Shown: in pieces, positions 23,343 to 33,073 of the stretch
Position numbering within the stretch: the first letter of the stretch is position 1
How the letters are laid out: each line of letters starts with the position of its first letter
NCBI RefSeq assembly: GCF_027490375.1
Contig: NZ_JAIXYH010000018.1
Span: 47,824 to 111,823 of the forward strand
DNA from: Flavobacterium sp.
GTDB taxonomy: Bacteria; Bacteroidota; Bacteroidia; Flavobacteriales; Flavobacteriaceae
Direction: 5' to 3'
DNA: 64,000 bases
Position numbers and translations under genes: made by a program
The notes under the pieces: model-generated
Told to the model about the DNA's origin: nothing
What the model saw: the letters and a program-made list of their open reading frames with translations, nothing else
Databases searched by the model: none

Positions 23343-25178
23343 ATGTCCAGTATTATACAATTACTTCCCGATCATGTTGCCAATCAGATAGCTGCCGGAG
23401 AAGTGGTACAAAGACCGGCTTCTGTTATAAAAGAATTACTGGAAAACGCTGTAGACGCACAAGCTACCGAAATTAAATTATTGATCAAAGAAGCTGGAAA
23501 AGCTCTCGTGCAAGTAATTGATAACGGAATTGGAATGTCGGTTACCGATGCCCGAATGTGCTTTGAACGTCATGCTACCAGCAAAATCCGATTGGCCGAA
23601 GACTTATTTCAATTAAATACCAAAGGTTTCCGTGGCGAAGCCCTAGCTTCTATTGCCGCAATTGCGCATGTTGAATTGAAAACGCGACAAAATAACGACC
23701 AATTAGGAACTCAAATCGTTATCGAAGGTAGTAAAATCGTTTCGCAGCAACCTACAGTTACACCTCAAGGAACGAGCATTGCTGTTAAAAACCTTTTTTT
23801 CAACATACCCGCGCGACGCAATTTCCTTAAATCAGATGTTGTTGAAAATAAACATATTATAGACGAATTTCAACGCGTTGTACTCGCACATCCTAATATT
23901 CATTTCTTCTTGTATGTGAATGGGAGCGAAGTGTATAATCTGCCCGCAGGGAATTTACGTCAACGGATTGTGGCTGTTTTTTCAGGAAAGATGAACGAGC
24001 GTATTTTGCCGCTGCAAGAACATACCGAAGTTGTAGGTATTAACGGCTTTATCGGAAAACCTGAGTTCGCCAAGAAATCGCGTACAGAACAGTTTTTGTT
24101 TGTAAACGATCGTTTTATCAAAAGCGGATATTTGCATCATGCCATCATGGGCGGTTTTGAAGGGCTGATTCGCGAAGGGATGCAACCTTCGTATTTTATC
24201 TATCTGCAAATCGATCCGAAACACCTCGATATCAATATTCATCCTACAAAAACAGAAATAAAATTCGACGACGAGCACACGATCTACGCCATATTGCGTT
24301 CGGCCGTAAAGCACTGTTTAGGTCAGTTTAAAGTAGCGCCCGCACTCGATTTTGAGAAAGATCCGAGTCTGGAAACTCCGTATGAATTGTATGGAAAGGA
24401 AGTTAGTATACCCACAATTCAAGTAGATCCGAATTTCAATCCGTTCGGCGAAGCACCCAAACAACAGCGCGGAACTTCATCGTACTACAAAGGACCAGAA
24501 CCCGCTTGGAAAGCCTTGTACACCGATTTGCCCAATGATTTGCCTGTTATTGAAGCAGAATTTGTTCCCTCACAAACCAACTTGTTTGAAAATACCCGAG
24601 TGGAGACCGAATTTGCTCAAGTACAACAGTTGTTCAATAAATACGTGCTTGCAAAAACAGCTAATGGCTTGTTAATTGTCGACCAAAATAAAGCACATCA
24701 GCGTATCTTGTACGAAGATTTCTTAAAAAATATCACAGTAACCAAAGGCTTTTCGCAACAGTTGCTTTTTCCAATTGAAATGCATTTAAGCGGTCCAAAA
24801 AAAATGCTATTCGAAGACATGAAAGACGCTTTGTATCACATCGGTTTTCAATTTGATATAACAAATTCCGACGGAGTAGTTTCCATTTTGGGAATTCCGC
24901 CACTTATTCAAGAATCGGATGCAGAAGATGTTATCAATCAGTTAATAACCGTTATTTCGGAAGGAAGCGTTTCGGATGCGTTCGATTTAAATGATAAAAT
25001 AGCAAAGAGTTTGGCAATGAGTGTGGCCGTTCGAAACGGACAGTCATTATCGCAATCGGAGTTAGAATCCTTACTACAACGCCTTTTTTCTTGTATGGAT
25101 TCAACCGTATCGCCCTTTGGAAAACCCATTCAATACACTTTTACTCAGGAAGAGTTAGACCGTAAATTCACATTATGA
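23343..25178 (+). CDS. mutL: DNA mismatch repair protein MutL
   Basis: 611 residues. The GHKL ATPase is complete: ELLENAVDAQA, QVIDNGIGMS, GFRGEALASIAA, and the DNA-binding subdomain follows. The C-terminal dimerisation domain lacks the endonuclease metal site: where nicking MutL proteins have DQHAxxE, this one reads DQNKAHQRILYE, and the downstream CPHGRP-type motif reads SPFGKPI. It is probably a non-nicking MutL. Its stop overlaps the first rhomboid gene (ATGA). Confidence 0.95.
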   Translation: MSSIIQLLPDHVANQIAAGEVVQRPASVIKELLENAVDAQATEIKLLIKEAGKALVQVIDNGIGMSVTDARMCFERHATSKIRLAEDLFQLNTKGFRGEALASIAAIAHVELKTRQNNDQLGTQIVIEGSKIVSQQPTVTPQGTSIAVKNLFFNIPARRNFLKSDVVENKHIIDEFQRVVLAHPNIHFFLYVNGSEVYNLPAGNLRQRIVAVFSGKMNERILPLQEHTEVVGINGFIGKPEFAKKSRTEQFLFVNDRFIKSGYLHHAIMGGFEGLIREGMQPSYFIYLQIDPKHLDINIHPTKTEIKFDDEHTIYAILRSAVKHCLGQFKVAPALDFEKDPSLETPYELYGKEVSIPTIQVDPNFNPFGEAPKQQRGTSSYYKGPEPAWKALYTDLPNDLPVIEAEFVPSQTNLFENTRVETEFAQVQQLFNKYVLAKTANGLLIVDQNKAHQRILYEDFLKNITVTKGFSQQLLFPIEMHLSGPKKMLFEDMKDALYHIGFQFDITNSDGVVSILGIPPLIQESDAEDVINQLITVISEGSVSDAFDLNDKIAKSLAMSVAVRNGQSLSQSELESLLQRLFSCMDSTVSPFGKPIQYTFTQEELDRKFTL

Positions 25179-25981
25179 TACAAATTACCGAAACCGTTAA
25201 GCATTTGCTTATCATCAATGTAATTCTATTTGTAGGTCGGTTTTTTGTTCCGGCTTTAAACGACCTCCTTGCACTGCACAGTTTTTACGACAATCGTTTT
25301 CAATGGTGGCAATTGGTGACGCATATTTTTATGCACGGTGGTATTTTTCACATTTTGTTCAACATGTTTGCCCTAGTTTCATTTGGTTCGGTGATGGAGC
25401 AATTTTGGGGAAGTAAAAAGTTTTTGTTTTTTTATTTTTCATGTGGAGTTGCTGGTGCTTTGGTGCAAGGTGGAGTTAATTTTTTTGAAGTTACTCAGGT
25501 AATTACTAGTATGCAGGAGCTAGGATTGAATGTAAACCAGATTCGAAGTGTTTTAAATGTGCAGTTCTTATCGGGTAACTATTATGACGGCAGTTTATTT
25601 GAAGAAGGTATTCGACAAGTCTTGGGAACTACTGATATTTCTAAAGTTCAGCAATCCGATTTTAACTTACTGTTTTCAACCGCTATCGATGTTCAAACAC
25701 CAATGGTTGGTGCTTCGGGCGCTATTTATGGATTAATGGTGGCTTTTGCTTTTCTGTTTCCCGAAGCCCGTCTGGCCATGTTATTTTTACCGGTTCCTAT
25801 CGCGGCAAAGTATTTTGTGCCTGGGATTGTTGCGATTGATTTATATCTAGCTTTAAAAGGCAGTTCTTTGTTTGGGTTTGGCAACATTGCCCACTTCGCG
25901 CACTTAGGCGGAGCAGCCATGGGATTTTTGATTATGTGGTATTGGAAACGAACTCAGTTTAACAAAAACAGATGGAATTAA
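25175..25981 (+). CDS. Rhomboid-family intramembrane serine protease (first of two)
   Basis: 268 residues, six transmembrane segments. The rhomboid marks are HIFMHGGIFHILFNMFAL (loop and helix 2 with H and N), the catalytic serine in GASGAIYGLMVAF, and the catalytic histidine in AHFAHLGGAAMGFL. A soluble insertion of about 75 residues lies between helices 3 and 4, longer than in E. coli GlpG. Substrates are unknown. Coupled to mutL upstream and one base from the second rhomboid gene. Confidence 0.92.
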   Translation: MIQITETVKHLLIINVILFVGRFFVPALNDLLALHSFYDNRFQWWQLVTHIFMHGGIFHILFNMFALVSFGSVMEQFWGSKKFLFFYFSCGVAGALVQGGVNFFEVTQVITSMQELGLNVNQIRSVLNVQFLSGNYYDGSLFEEGIRQVLGTTDISKVQQSDFNLLFSTAIDVQTPMVGASGAIYGLMVAFAFLFPEARLAMLFLPVPIAAKYFVPGIVAIDLYLALKGSSLFGFGNIAHFAHLGGAAMGFLIMWYWKRTQFNKNRWN

Positions 25982-25982
25982 T

Positions 25983-26861
25983 ATGAGCACCATTCTAAAT
26001 GACTTAAAATGGCAATATCGAAGCGGCGGAATTGTACTGCAACTGATTATTTTAAATGTCGCTTTGTATTTAATACCGGAGGTTTTATTTACGATTCTGA
26101 AAATTTTAGGCCTGTCGGTCGATTACCTTTCTTGGGTAAATGTAAGCTCCGATCCTTCAAACCTGCTGTATAAACCTTGGTCTTTGCTTACGTATGCATT
26201 CTTTCACGCAGGTTTCCTTCATTTGCTTTTTAATATGCTCATCCTGAATTTTTCGGGACGCTTGTTTTTAACTTATTTTAAGGAAGCTCAGCTGCTGTCT
26301 ATTTATCTCGCTGCCGCCATTTTCGCCGGACTTATCTTTATTCTTGCCTACAATTTGATACCGGTTTTGCAATACCATACAGTTCCCATGGTAGGTGCTT
26401 CAGGAGCTATCATGGCAATTGTTCTAGCAACGGCAACGTACAATCCGCTTATGGAAGTACGACTTTTACTAATCGGAAACGTAAAATTGTGGCACATCGC
26501 TCTGGTTTTAGTATGTCTCGATATCATTCAATTGTTTACCTCGAACACGGGCGGCCGATTCGCCCACTTAGCAGGCGCTCTAATGGGGTATTTATATATG
26601 AAGAATCTGCAAAACGGCGGAAATTTCTTCAAGCTTTTCGATCGATTGGCAAATTTTTGCCTGGGCATAAAGCAAGCAAAAAAGCCTGCTAAAATGCGCA
26701 CAGTTCATCGTCAAACTGCTTCTAAACCAACAAATAAACCCGTAAAAGATTCTGAACAACAACGTGTCGACGAGATTTTGGATAAGATCAGTAAATCGGG
26801 CTACGACAGTTTATCGACCGAAGAAAAAGAGTTTTTGTTTCGCGTCGGGCAAAATCAATAG
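25983..26861 (+). CDS. Rhomboid-family intramembrane serine protease (second of two)
   Basis: 292 residues. HAGFLHLLFNMLILNFSG, the catalytic serine in GASGAIMAIVLAT and the catalytic histidine in FAHLAGALMGYLYM. The C-terminal ~75 residues are a basic linker then a charged helical tail (VDEILDKISKSGYDSLSTEE), a domain common at the end of Bacteroidota rhomboids; its function is unknown. This protein differs clearly from its neighbour, so the pair is an old duplication or two distinct recruits rather than a recent copy. Confidence 0.92.
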   Translation: MSTILNDLKWQYRSGGIVLQLIILNVALYLIPEVLFTILKILGLSVDYLSWVNVSSDPSNLLYKPWSLLTYAFFHAGFLHLLFNMLILNFSGRLFLTYFKEAQLLSIYLAAAIFAGLIFILAYNLIPVLQYHTVPMVGASGAIMAIVLATATYNPLMEVRLLLIGNVKLWHIALVLVCLDIIQLFTSNTGGRFAHLAGALMGYLYMKNLQNGGNFFKLFDRLANFCLGIKQAKKPAKMRTVHRQTASKPTNKPVKDSEQQRVDEILDKISKSGYDSLSTEEKEFLFRVGQNQ

Positions 26862-26883
26862 TTCTCAAACCAAAGCTTGTTGC

Positions 26884-26891
26884 TATATTTG
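26884..26891 (+). promoter_or_regulatory. Possible -7 box very close to the EEP gene start
   Basis: TATATTTG at 26884-26891 matches TAnnTTTG, but only four bases separate it from the ATG at 26896 and there is no good TTG 19 bp upstream. If used, the mRNA would be nearly leaderless. It could be a chance match. Confidence 0.3.
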
Positions 26892-26895
26892 AAGT

Positions 26896-27948
26896 ATGGC
26901 AAAATTGTCTTGGTTTAATAAGGTGGTCTTTTTCTTTAATTGGTTGCTGGCAGCAGCTACTATTATTGCTTACCTATTGCCACGAATTGCGCCAAGTTTG
27001 TATCCCGTTCTTGCTGCATTAACGCTGTTTCTACCTGCGTTACTTATTGGAAACGGCTTGTTTCTTATTTTTTGGGTAATTCAACTGAAACGCCAAGCAG
27101 CACTTTCCTTAATTGTCTTGCTCATCGGCATCACCTTTGTCAATAAATTTTATGGTTTTCGATCCGATATCAATCACGAAAAGCAAACCAATGAGGTAAA
27201 AATTGTTTCTTATAATGTTCGGTTGTTCAATAAATTTCGTTGGTCTGACAAGCGTGCGGTTCCGTTGGAAATCTCGGATTTTGTCAAAGAGCAGAACCCA
27301 GATATTCTGTGTATTCAGGAATTTAGTGCTAATACCGATTTCCATACCGAGCAATTTCCATACAAGCACACCACTTTACGTCATAAAAAGATAAAAACCG
27401 GACAAGCCATTTTTTCCAAATATAAAATCATTAATAGCGGCGTGGTGAGCTTTCCAAATTCTGATGCAGAAGCCATATTTGCAGATATATTAATTAAAGC
27501 TGATACGGTGCGTGTGTACAATATGCATTTAGAGTCGGTACGCATTTCGCCAAGCGTTAACAAAATTAACAACGACATTAACGAACTCGATCAGTCTAAG
27601 TCGGAATTTATGCTACGTCGAATCGGAAGAGCATTCCGCAAGCAGCAAAATCAGGCCGAAATGCTGCGTTTACATCGTGCCGACATTCGATTTAGAACGA
27701 TTGTTTGCGGCGATATGAATAACTCGGCGTTTTCTTACGTGTATCGACAAATTAAGGGCGATTTAAACGACACTTTCGTGGAAGCAGGATCAGGTTTGGG
27801 CAAAACGTACGACTTTAAGTATTATCCCGCACGAATTGATTACATACTTGCCGATAAACGTTTCGAGGTAAAAGATTTTGATACGTTTAATGAAATTCAA
27901 GACAGCGATCATTTTCCGATTGCTGCTGTATTAGCTTTTACAAATTAA
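26896..27948 (+). CDS. Membrane-anchored endonuclease/exonuclease/phosphatase-fold protein
   Basis: 350 residues. Three N-terminal transmembrane helices (residues about 10-85), then the EEP domain: VSYNVRLFNK, DILCIQEFSA (metal glutamate), CGDMNNSAFS and the terminal SDHFPIAAVL with the catalytic Asp-His pair. It could be a nuclease, phosphodiesterase or sphingomyelinase-like enzyme facing the periplasm; the sequence does not decide. It is downstream of two rhomboids and convergent with the WbqC gene, whose stop overlaps by 11 bp. Confidence 0.88.
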   Translation: MAKLSWFNKVVFFFNWLLAAATIIAYLLPRIAPSLYPVLAALTLFLPALLIGNGLFLIFWVIQLKRQAALSLIVLLIGITFVNKFYGFRSDINHEKQTNEVKIVSYNVRLFNKFRWSDKRAVPLEISDFVKEQNPDILCIQEFSANTDFHTEQFPYKHTTLRHKKIKTGQAIFSKYKIINSGVVSFPNSDAEAIFADILIKADTVRVYNMHLESVRISPSVNKINNDINELDQSKSEFMLRRIGRAFRKQQNQAEMLRLHRADIRFRTIVCGDMNNSAFSYVYRQIKGDLNDTFVEAGSGLGKTYDFKYYPARIDYILADKRFEVKDFDTFNEIQDSDHFPIAAVLAFTN

Positions 27949-28552
27949 GCGTTTGGCGTTTGAGATACTCGCCCGCTTTCCTTCCTTCATTAAAGAGTAA
28001 ATCAAGGATGCTCAGATTGTTCAAAAATCCGTGTTTTTCTATAAAAACTTGATGATACGACTCAAATTCGTGCCTGTCTTTTTTTCTATTTGCCAATTCA
28101 CGCCCGTTTGTTTGCAACGGATTTTTAAAGAATTCTGTGGTTTTGGTGTACGATTTCTTCACTTGTAAACACTTCAACGCAAGATCTATGGTATGGAACT
28201 GTAAATCGGTTAAGAATTCATACTTCTTACCGTACAAATCCTTGAAGAAGTCTTCGTAAAATTCAAAGTAGGGCGAACTGCGATAGGCTGCTTCAAGCGA
28301 TTTAAAGTGCTGTTTGCGCCAATCTTCGGCATATTCAATGCGCATGTCGCGTGTTTTTTGGTGTAACTGTTTTTTGTGTACAACAGGTACATTTAGAAGT
28401 TGCAAGCCATTCGGACTATAAATAAAGGCTCGATTTCTGTTGGTTTGCTTTTGGAAGTTGTCGTCGCATTCAAAAACAATTTCATCGTTTTGAATCAATG
28501 CTACGTATTCCGAAATGGATCCAAAATACGTGGGTGTAAGCAAAATGGTCAT
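27938..28552 (-). CDS. WbqC family protein
   Basis: 204 residues. The diagnostic start LLTPTYFGSISEYVALIQ, then FQKQTNRNRAFIYSPNG with the NR repeat, and DWRKQHFKSLEAAYRSSPYFEFYED. WbqC-like proteins (named from O-antigen clusters) are of unknown biochemical function, perhaps sugar-amine transfer. It is the last gene of the parA-to-wbqC operon, 3 bp after lepB. Confidence 0.9.
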   Translation of the reverse strand: MTILLTPTYFGSISEYVALIQNDEIVFECDDNFQKQTNRNRAFIYSPNGLQLLNVPVVHKKQLHQKTRDMRIEYAEDWRKQHFKSLEAAYRSSPYFEFYEDFFKDLYGKKYEFLTDLQFHTIDLALKCLQVKKSYTKTTEFFKNPLQTNGRELANRKKDRHEFESYHQVFIEKHGFLNNLSILDLLFNEGRKAGEYLKRQTLNL

Positions 28553-28555
28553 GGT

Positions 28556-30130
28556 TTACGCTTCTTTCTTTTTAAAGACAAAACGAATTAATATTTGGTA
28601 CACTACAACCACAAGTCCGAAAACCCAAAGATAACTCACTGCGGGGCCATCTCCATTCACCGTCGTAAACATGCGCGACCAACGTATCTTACTTAAACCA
28701 GACGCACTTCCGTCCCAACTCATCCATACAAAAACGGCCTTACCAACCACGTGATCTTCCGGCACAAAGCCCCAATAACGCGAATCGAGTGAATTTCCGC
28801 GATTGTCTCCCATCATCCAGTAGTAGTTCTTTTTGAAAGTGTAGGTTTTTGTTAGTTGATTATCAATGTAAACATCATTTCCTACTACTTTAACCGTATG
28901 CGGACCTTCGTATTCAGTAAGAACTCTTTTGTAAAGCGGCAAATTTGCAGGAGTTAATTCGATGCTAGTACCCGCTTTTGGAATGTAAATCGGTCCCATA
29001 TTGTCGGCGTTCCAATTAATTTGCTTCCCAAAAATTGATGAGTCTGAACCAGAAATATACCTTTTTTTGACATCAGAAAACGTCGAAAATGTTGCCAATT
29101 TTGCAGCTCCTTCCTCTGTTAGTGCACTAAAAATGATAGTGTCTTTTGTTTCATTTAAATCGTATTTTTCAGTAAAACCAATAGTCTTAAAAACATACTC
29201 AATGTCAACTGGTTTGTTTAAATCCATAGCTGCTTGATAGACATACTGCAATTTAGCCCGCTCCGGATATACCACTGCTTTTCCGTTAATATAAACAGTT
29301 CCCTTTTTTATTTCTATCTGATCTCCAGAGATACCAATACATCTCTTTACGTAATTGGTTCTTTTGTCGATAGGCTTATCGTATCTGCGATCAGCAAGCT
29401 TGTACATGTTATATAACGTATCGCACGGCCAGTTAAAAACAACAATGTCGTTATTTTTGATTTCTTGAAATCCGGGAAATCGAAAATAAGGATACTGTAA
29501 TTTGTTAATCCATGAATCTTTATTTGTGTCGTCGTAAGCGTACGATTTTACATTTATGAATGGAAGAGTGTCGTGAACCATGGGCAAGGCAACAGCCGAC
29601 ATTTGAGGTCGCGGACCGTAGTGGATTTTACTAACAAAAAGAAAATCTCCAACTAAAAGTGTTTTTTCCAGCGAAGGAGATGGAATCTGAAACGGCTGCA
29701 TCACGTACGTATGTACTAGCGTAGCAACTATAATTGCAAATAAAATTGAACTAATTGTATCGCCTGTTTTTGTTCTAGGTACTAAGCTTCTGTTTTCAAT
29801 ATAGGTGAGTTTTGCAAAGTAGTTTAAAAAGTAGAGATAGAATCCAAATGTTAAAAGGGTCAGAACTGTATCTGTCTCGGAATTCTTCCCAAAACTACGA
29901 GCCGTCTCAACCCAAATAACAGGAAACATTATCAGGTTTACAACAGGTACAAATAAAAGAATAACCCAGTACGTTGGGCGATTTATAATCTTCATTAAAA
30001 CTATGGCATTGTAAATCGGAATGGCTGCTTCCCATGCCTTGCGACCTGCGCGAACGTAGAGTTTCCAGGTTCCTAAAAAATGGATTACTTGAAAAAATAA
30101 AATAACGATAAGCCATTCACTAAATGTCAT
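28556..30130 (-). CDS. lepB: Signal peptidase I
   Basis: 524 residues, the long Bacteroidota type with several N-terminal helices and an inserted region between catalytic boxes. The nucleophile serine lies in IPSPSLEKTLLVGDF, the general-base lysine in RTNYVKRCIGISGDQIEI, and box E is MMGDNRGNSLDSRYWG. A final transmembrane helix is present at about residues 495-515. It removes signal peptides at the cytoplasmic membrane. The residue after the serine is Leu where most enzymes have Met. The gene is 13 bp from dapB. Confidence 0.93.
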   Translation of the reverse strand: MTFSEWLIVILFFQVIHFLGTWKLYVRAGRKAWEAAIPIYNAIVLMKIINRPTYWVILLFVPVVNLIMFPVIWVETARSFGKNSETDTVLTLLTFGFYLYFLNYFAKLTYIENRSLVPRTKTGDTISSILFAIIVATLVHTYVMQPFQIPSPSLEKTLLVGDFLFVSKIHYGPRPQMSAVALPMVHDTLPFINVKSYAYDDTNKDSWINKLQYPYFRFPGFQEIKNNDIVVFNWPCDTLYNMYKLADRRYDKPIDKRTNYVKRCIGISGDQIEIKKGTVYINGKAVVYPERAKLQYVYQAAMDLNKPVDIEYVFKTIGFTEKYDLNETKDTIIFSALTEEGAAKLATFSTFSDVKKRYISGSDSSIFGKQINWNADNMGPIYIPKAGTSIELTPANLPLYKRVLTEYEGPHTVKVVGNDVYIDNQLTKTYTFKKNYYWMMGDNRGNSLDSRYWGFVPEDHVVGKAVFVWMSWDGSASGLSKIRWSRMFTTVNGDGPAVSYLWVFGLVVVVYQILIRFVFKKKEA

Positions 30131-30143
30131 AGTTTAAATTGTA

Positions 30144-30863
30144 TTAAGGAAAAATGTTCTCGTTTAAGCGTAGAACATCTTTCATGGTGTAAATTCCTTT
30201 CTTGTCGTGTAAAAATTCGGCAGCTAACACGGCGCCGTGTGCAAAGCCTTCGCGATTGAAGGCAATGTGACTAATTTGCAATTGGTCGATATTCGATGAA
30301 AATGTTACATAATGCGTTCCCGGAACAGCATCTTCCCGAATGGCGTTAATCTTTAGATCGGTTTCTTGCGTGGGTTCCAAACTCCACTTGTCGTAACGCG
30401 AATTGCTAATCACCTGATTTGCCAAACTAATTGCCGTACCACTCGGCGCATCAAGCTTTTGCGTATGATGAATTTCTTCTAACTCGATTTTATACTCGGG
30501 AAATCTTCCGATAAGTTTACTGGCAAATTGGTTGATTTCGAACAATAAATTCACGCCTAAACTAAAATTCGAACCGTATAAAAAAGCAGTGTCTTTTTCT
30601 TTACACAACGCTTCCATTTTATGGTAATCAGCCAACCAACCCGTAGTTCCTGAAACTACCGGAATTCCCAATTCCAGCGCTGCTGAAATATTGCTAACTG
30701 CAGTTTCTGGTGTGCTGAATTCAATAGCCACAGCGGCTGCTTCCAAGCCCGAAAATGAAGCGCTGCTGTTCTTTCGTAAAATAATCTCGTGACCGCGATT
30801 TTGTGCGATAACTTCGATGATTTTACCCATCTTTCCATATCCAAGCAGTGCTATTTTCATCAA
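30144..30863 (-). CDS. dapB: 4-hydroxy-tetrahydrodipicolinate reductase
   Basis: 239 residues. NAD(P)-binding start ALLGYGKMGK, then SGTTGW, and the active-site segment ELEEIHHTQKLDAPSGTA with the catalytic His and Lys. It makes tetrahydrodipicolinate for lysine and meso-diaminopimelate. The start overlaps the DUF5683 stop by 4 bp (ATGA). Confidence 0.95.
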   Translation of the reverse strand: MMKIALLGYGKMGKIIEVIAQNRGHEIILRKNSSASFSGLEAAAVAIEFSTPETAVSNISAALELGIPVVSGTTGWLADYHKMEALCKEKDTAFLYGSNFSLGVNLLFEINQFASKLIGRFPEYKIELEEIHHTQKLDAPSGTAISLANQVISNSRYDKWSLEPTQETDLKINAIREDAVPGTHYVTFSSNIDQLQISHIAFNREGFAHGAVLAAEFLHDKKGIYTMKDVLRLNENIFP

Positions 30864-31408
30864 AATTGATATTGAAGTGTCAAACCTATATTTTGCCCAT
30901 TTGATATATCTGAAGGAAATATCTCGGGAACAACTGTGAGCGTATCATTGACATTGTATTGCTTTAAATGTGCGTCGACATTGGCATCGATGATGTTCAA
31001 CACATACAGCCCCACGGTTACTAACAATGAAAGGTCGCGATTTCTCTGAAACGTTCGTTGTGCATTAATCAACGTTTGGTCGTTATATTGTCCCAAGAAT
31101 TGATCGGGCTGCCCGGCAAGTCGCTGTTTATAGGCTGTACGGAATTTGTGATACTCGTTATTGTTTCGCTGATACATAAAAAAACCTGTACCCAAAGCGC
31201 CGTAAACAATCGGTATTTTCCAGTATTTCTTGTTATATGCCTGTCCAAGACCTGGAAGAATTGCCGAATAAAATGCAGCTTTCGCAGGTCGCAACGGATC
31301 AATTTGATTCGTTTTAATGGTATCAGACTGTTTCAACGGAGTCCCAGGACCTTGCGCCAAAGCAAACAAAGGCATGGAAATCAGTAATATGTAAAAGTAC
31401 TTTTTCAA
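30860..31408 (-). CDS. DUF5683 domain protein
   Basis: 182 residues. A signal peptide (YILLISMPLFALAQG), then PAKAAFYSAILPGLGQAYNK followed by KYWKIPIVYGALGTGFFMYQ, which is the typical DUF5683 start with proline-glycine-rich helices. The end YNVNDTLTVVPEI and ISNGQNIGLTLQYQF resembles a short outer-membrane-directed strand. Role unknown; consistently found between parB and dapB in Bacteroidota. Overlaps both neighbours by 4 bp. Confidence 0.9.
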   Translation of the reverse strand: MKKYFYILLISMPLFALAQGPGTPLKQSDTIKTNQIDPLRPAKAAFYSAILPGLGQAYNKKYWKIPIVYGALGTGFFMYQRNNNEYHKFRTAYKQRLAGQPDQFLGQYNDQTLINAQRTFQRNRDLSLLVTVGLYVLNIIDANVDAHLKQYNVNDTLTVVPEIFPSDISNGQNIGLTLQYQF

Positions 31409-32307
31409 GAATTTTGCAATAATTCCAGAATTCGAGCCAAGTCGGCTTCCGATTTGAACGGAATGGTAAGTTTTCCTTTTCCGTTTGCACCTACTTTTAC
31501 ATCAATCTTCACCGCTATTTTCGCTGCTAAGTCCGAAACTTTGTCGGTATGCGGCGTAACACTCGGCTTCGGTGCTTTTCCCGTTGCAGTTTGTTGTCCT
31601 TTTTCCTGATATTCTTTCACCAATTGCTCGGTTTCGCGAACGGAAAGATTTCGAGAAATGATTTTCTGGTAAATGTCGGCTTGATCGTCTTGGTTTTCCA
31701 CCGAAATCAATGCACGGCCGTGTCCCATCGAAATAAAACCATCGCGAATACCGGTTTGGATAATCGGATCAAGTTTTAACAATCGTAAGTAATTTGTGAT
31801 CGTCGAACGCTTTTTACCAACACGTTCGCTCATTTGTTCTTGCGTAAGCTGAATTTCGTCGATTAAACGCTGATACGACAATGCGATTTCAATCGGATCT
31901 AAATCGTGACGCTGAATATTCTCCACCAAAGCCATTACCAACGATTCGTTGTCGTTTGCTAAACGTACATAAGCCGGTATCGTAGTCAATCCAGCAATTT
32001 TCGACGCGCGCATACGACGCTCGCCCGAAATCAGCTGATATTTGTTAAAGTCGAGTTTTCTTACGGTAATGGGTTGAATGACACCAAGTTCTTTAATCGA
32101 ACTCGCTAATTCGTTTAAAGCTTCTTCGTTAAAGTTACTGCGCGGTTGAAACGGGTTGATTTCGATAAAATCTAAATCTAACTCGATAATATTTCCAACT
32201 ACTTGTTCGGCGTTCTTGTCGTCGGCCGATTTAATATCGTTGTTCGGATCTTTCAACAATGCTGATAATCCGCGGCCAAGCGCTTGTTTTTTGATTGCTT
32301 TGGTCAT
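31405..32307 (-). CDS. parB: Chromosome partitioning protein ParB
   Basis: 300 residues. Start motif ALGRGLSALLKDP, the CTP-binding/ParB box INPFQPRSNFNEEAL and ISGERRMRASKIAG, ENIQRHDLDPIEIALSYQ, the helix-turn-helix MSERVGKKRSTITNYLRLL and the C-terminal dimerisation part. ParB spreads from parS sites and recruits SMC; I do not see a convincing parS in this window. One base separates it from parA. Confidence 0.95.
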   Translation of the reverse strand: MTKAIKKQALGRGLSALLKDPNNDIKSADDKNAEQVVGNIIELDLDFIEINPFQPRSNFNEEALNELASSIKELGVIQPITVRKLDFNKYQLISGERRMRASKIAGLTTIPAYVRLANDNESLVMALVENIQRHDLDPIEIALSYQRLIDEIQLTQEQMSERVGKKRSTITNYLRLLKLDPIIQTGIRDGFISMGHGRALISVENQDDQADIYQKIISRNLSVRETEQLVKEYQEKGQQTATGKAPKPSVTPHTDKVSDLAAKIAVKIDVKVGANGKGKLTIPFKSEADLARILELLQNS

Positions 32308-32308
32308 A

Positions 32309-33073
32309 CTAGCTAATCTTCTTTATAATTTCCTGAGCCAAACTCAAATAATTGGTAGCTCCTTTGCTTGTGGCGTCAAAATTAATGATACTTTCTCCAA
32401 AACTCGGCGCTTCACTCAATTTAACATTTCGTTGAATGATCGTCTTAAACACCATATCTGCAAAGTGTTTCTGCACTTCTTCAACAACCTGATTCGACAA
32501 TCGCAAACGCGAATCGTACATCGTCAGTAAAAGTCCTTCAATATCTAAATGCTCGTTGTGGATTTTCTGAACACTTTTAATCGTATTGAGCAATTTTCCT
32601 AAACCTTCCAATGCAAAATACTCGCACTGAATCGGAATCAATACCGAATCCGCAGCGGTTAACGCATTCAAAGTCAGTAATCCCAACGACGGCGCACAAT
32701 CAATTAAAATATAATCGTACTTATCTTTAATTTCCGCAAGTGCTTCCTTAAGCATGTACTCGCGATTTTCCTTGTCAACCAACTCAATTTCAATCGCCAC
32801 CAAGTCGATATGCGCCGGAATCACATCCACGTTCGGAGCGGTACATTGTTGTATCGCTTCTTCCGGTGTGTTGCTGTGTTCTAAAATTTGATACGTACCA
32901 ATTTCTACCTGATCCACATCAATACCTAATCCCGAACTGGCATTGGCCTGTGGGTCGGCATCTATCAGCAATACTTTCTTCTCCAAAACACCGAGCGCCG
33001 CAGCTAAATTCACAGTGGTTGTGGTTTTTCCAACACCGCCTTTTTGATTGGCGACAGCAATTATTTTACCCAT
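32309..33073 (-). CDS. parA: Chromosome partitioning ATPase ParA
   Basis: 254 residues. Deviant Walker A KGGVGKTTTTVNLAAAL, DADPQANASSGLG (Walker A') and the IDCAPSLGLLTLNAL Walker B region. It is the first gene of a six-gene operon (parA, parB, DUF5683, dapB, lepB, wbqC) ending at 27938. A weak -7 box TACTTTTA may lie about 20 bp upstream of the start on the minus strand. Confidence 0.95.
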   Translation of the reverse strand: MGKIIAVANQKGGVGKTTTTVNLAAALGVLEKKVLLIDADPQANASSGLGIDVDQVEIGTYQILEHSNTPEEAIQQCTAPNVDVIPAHIDLVAIEIELVDKENREYMLKEALAEIKDKYDYILIDCAPSLGLLTLNALTAADSVLIPIQCEYFALEGLGKLLNTIKSVQKIHNEHLDIEGLLLTMYDSRLRLSNQVVEEVQKHFADMVFKTIIQRNVKLSEAPSFGESIINFDATSKGATNYLSLAQEIIKKIS

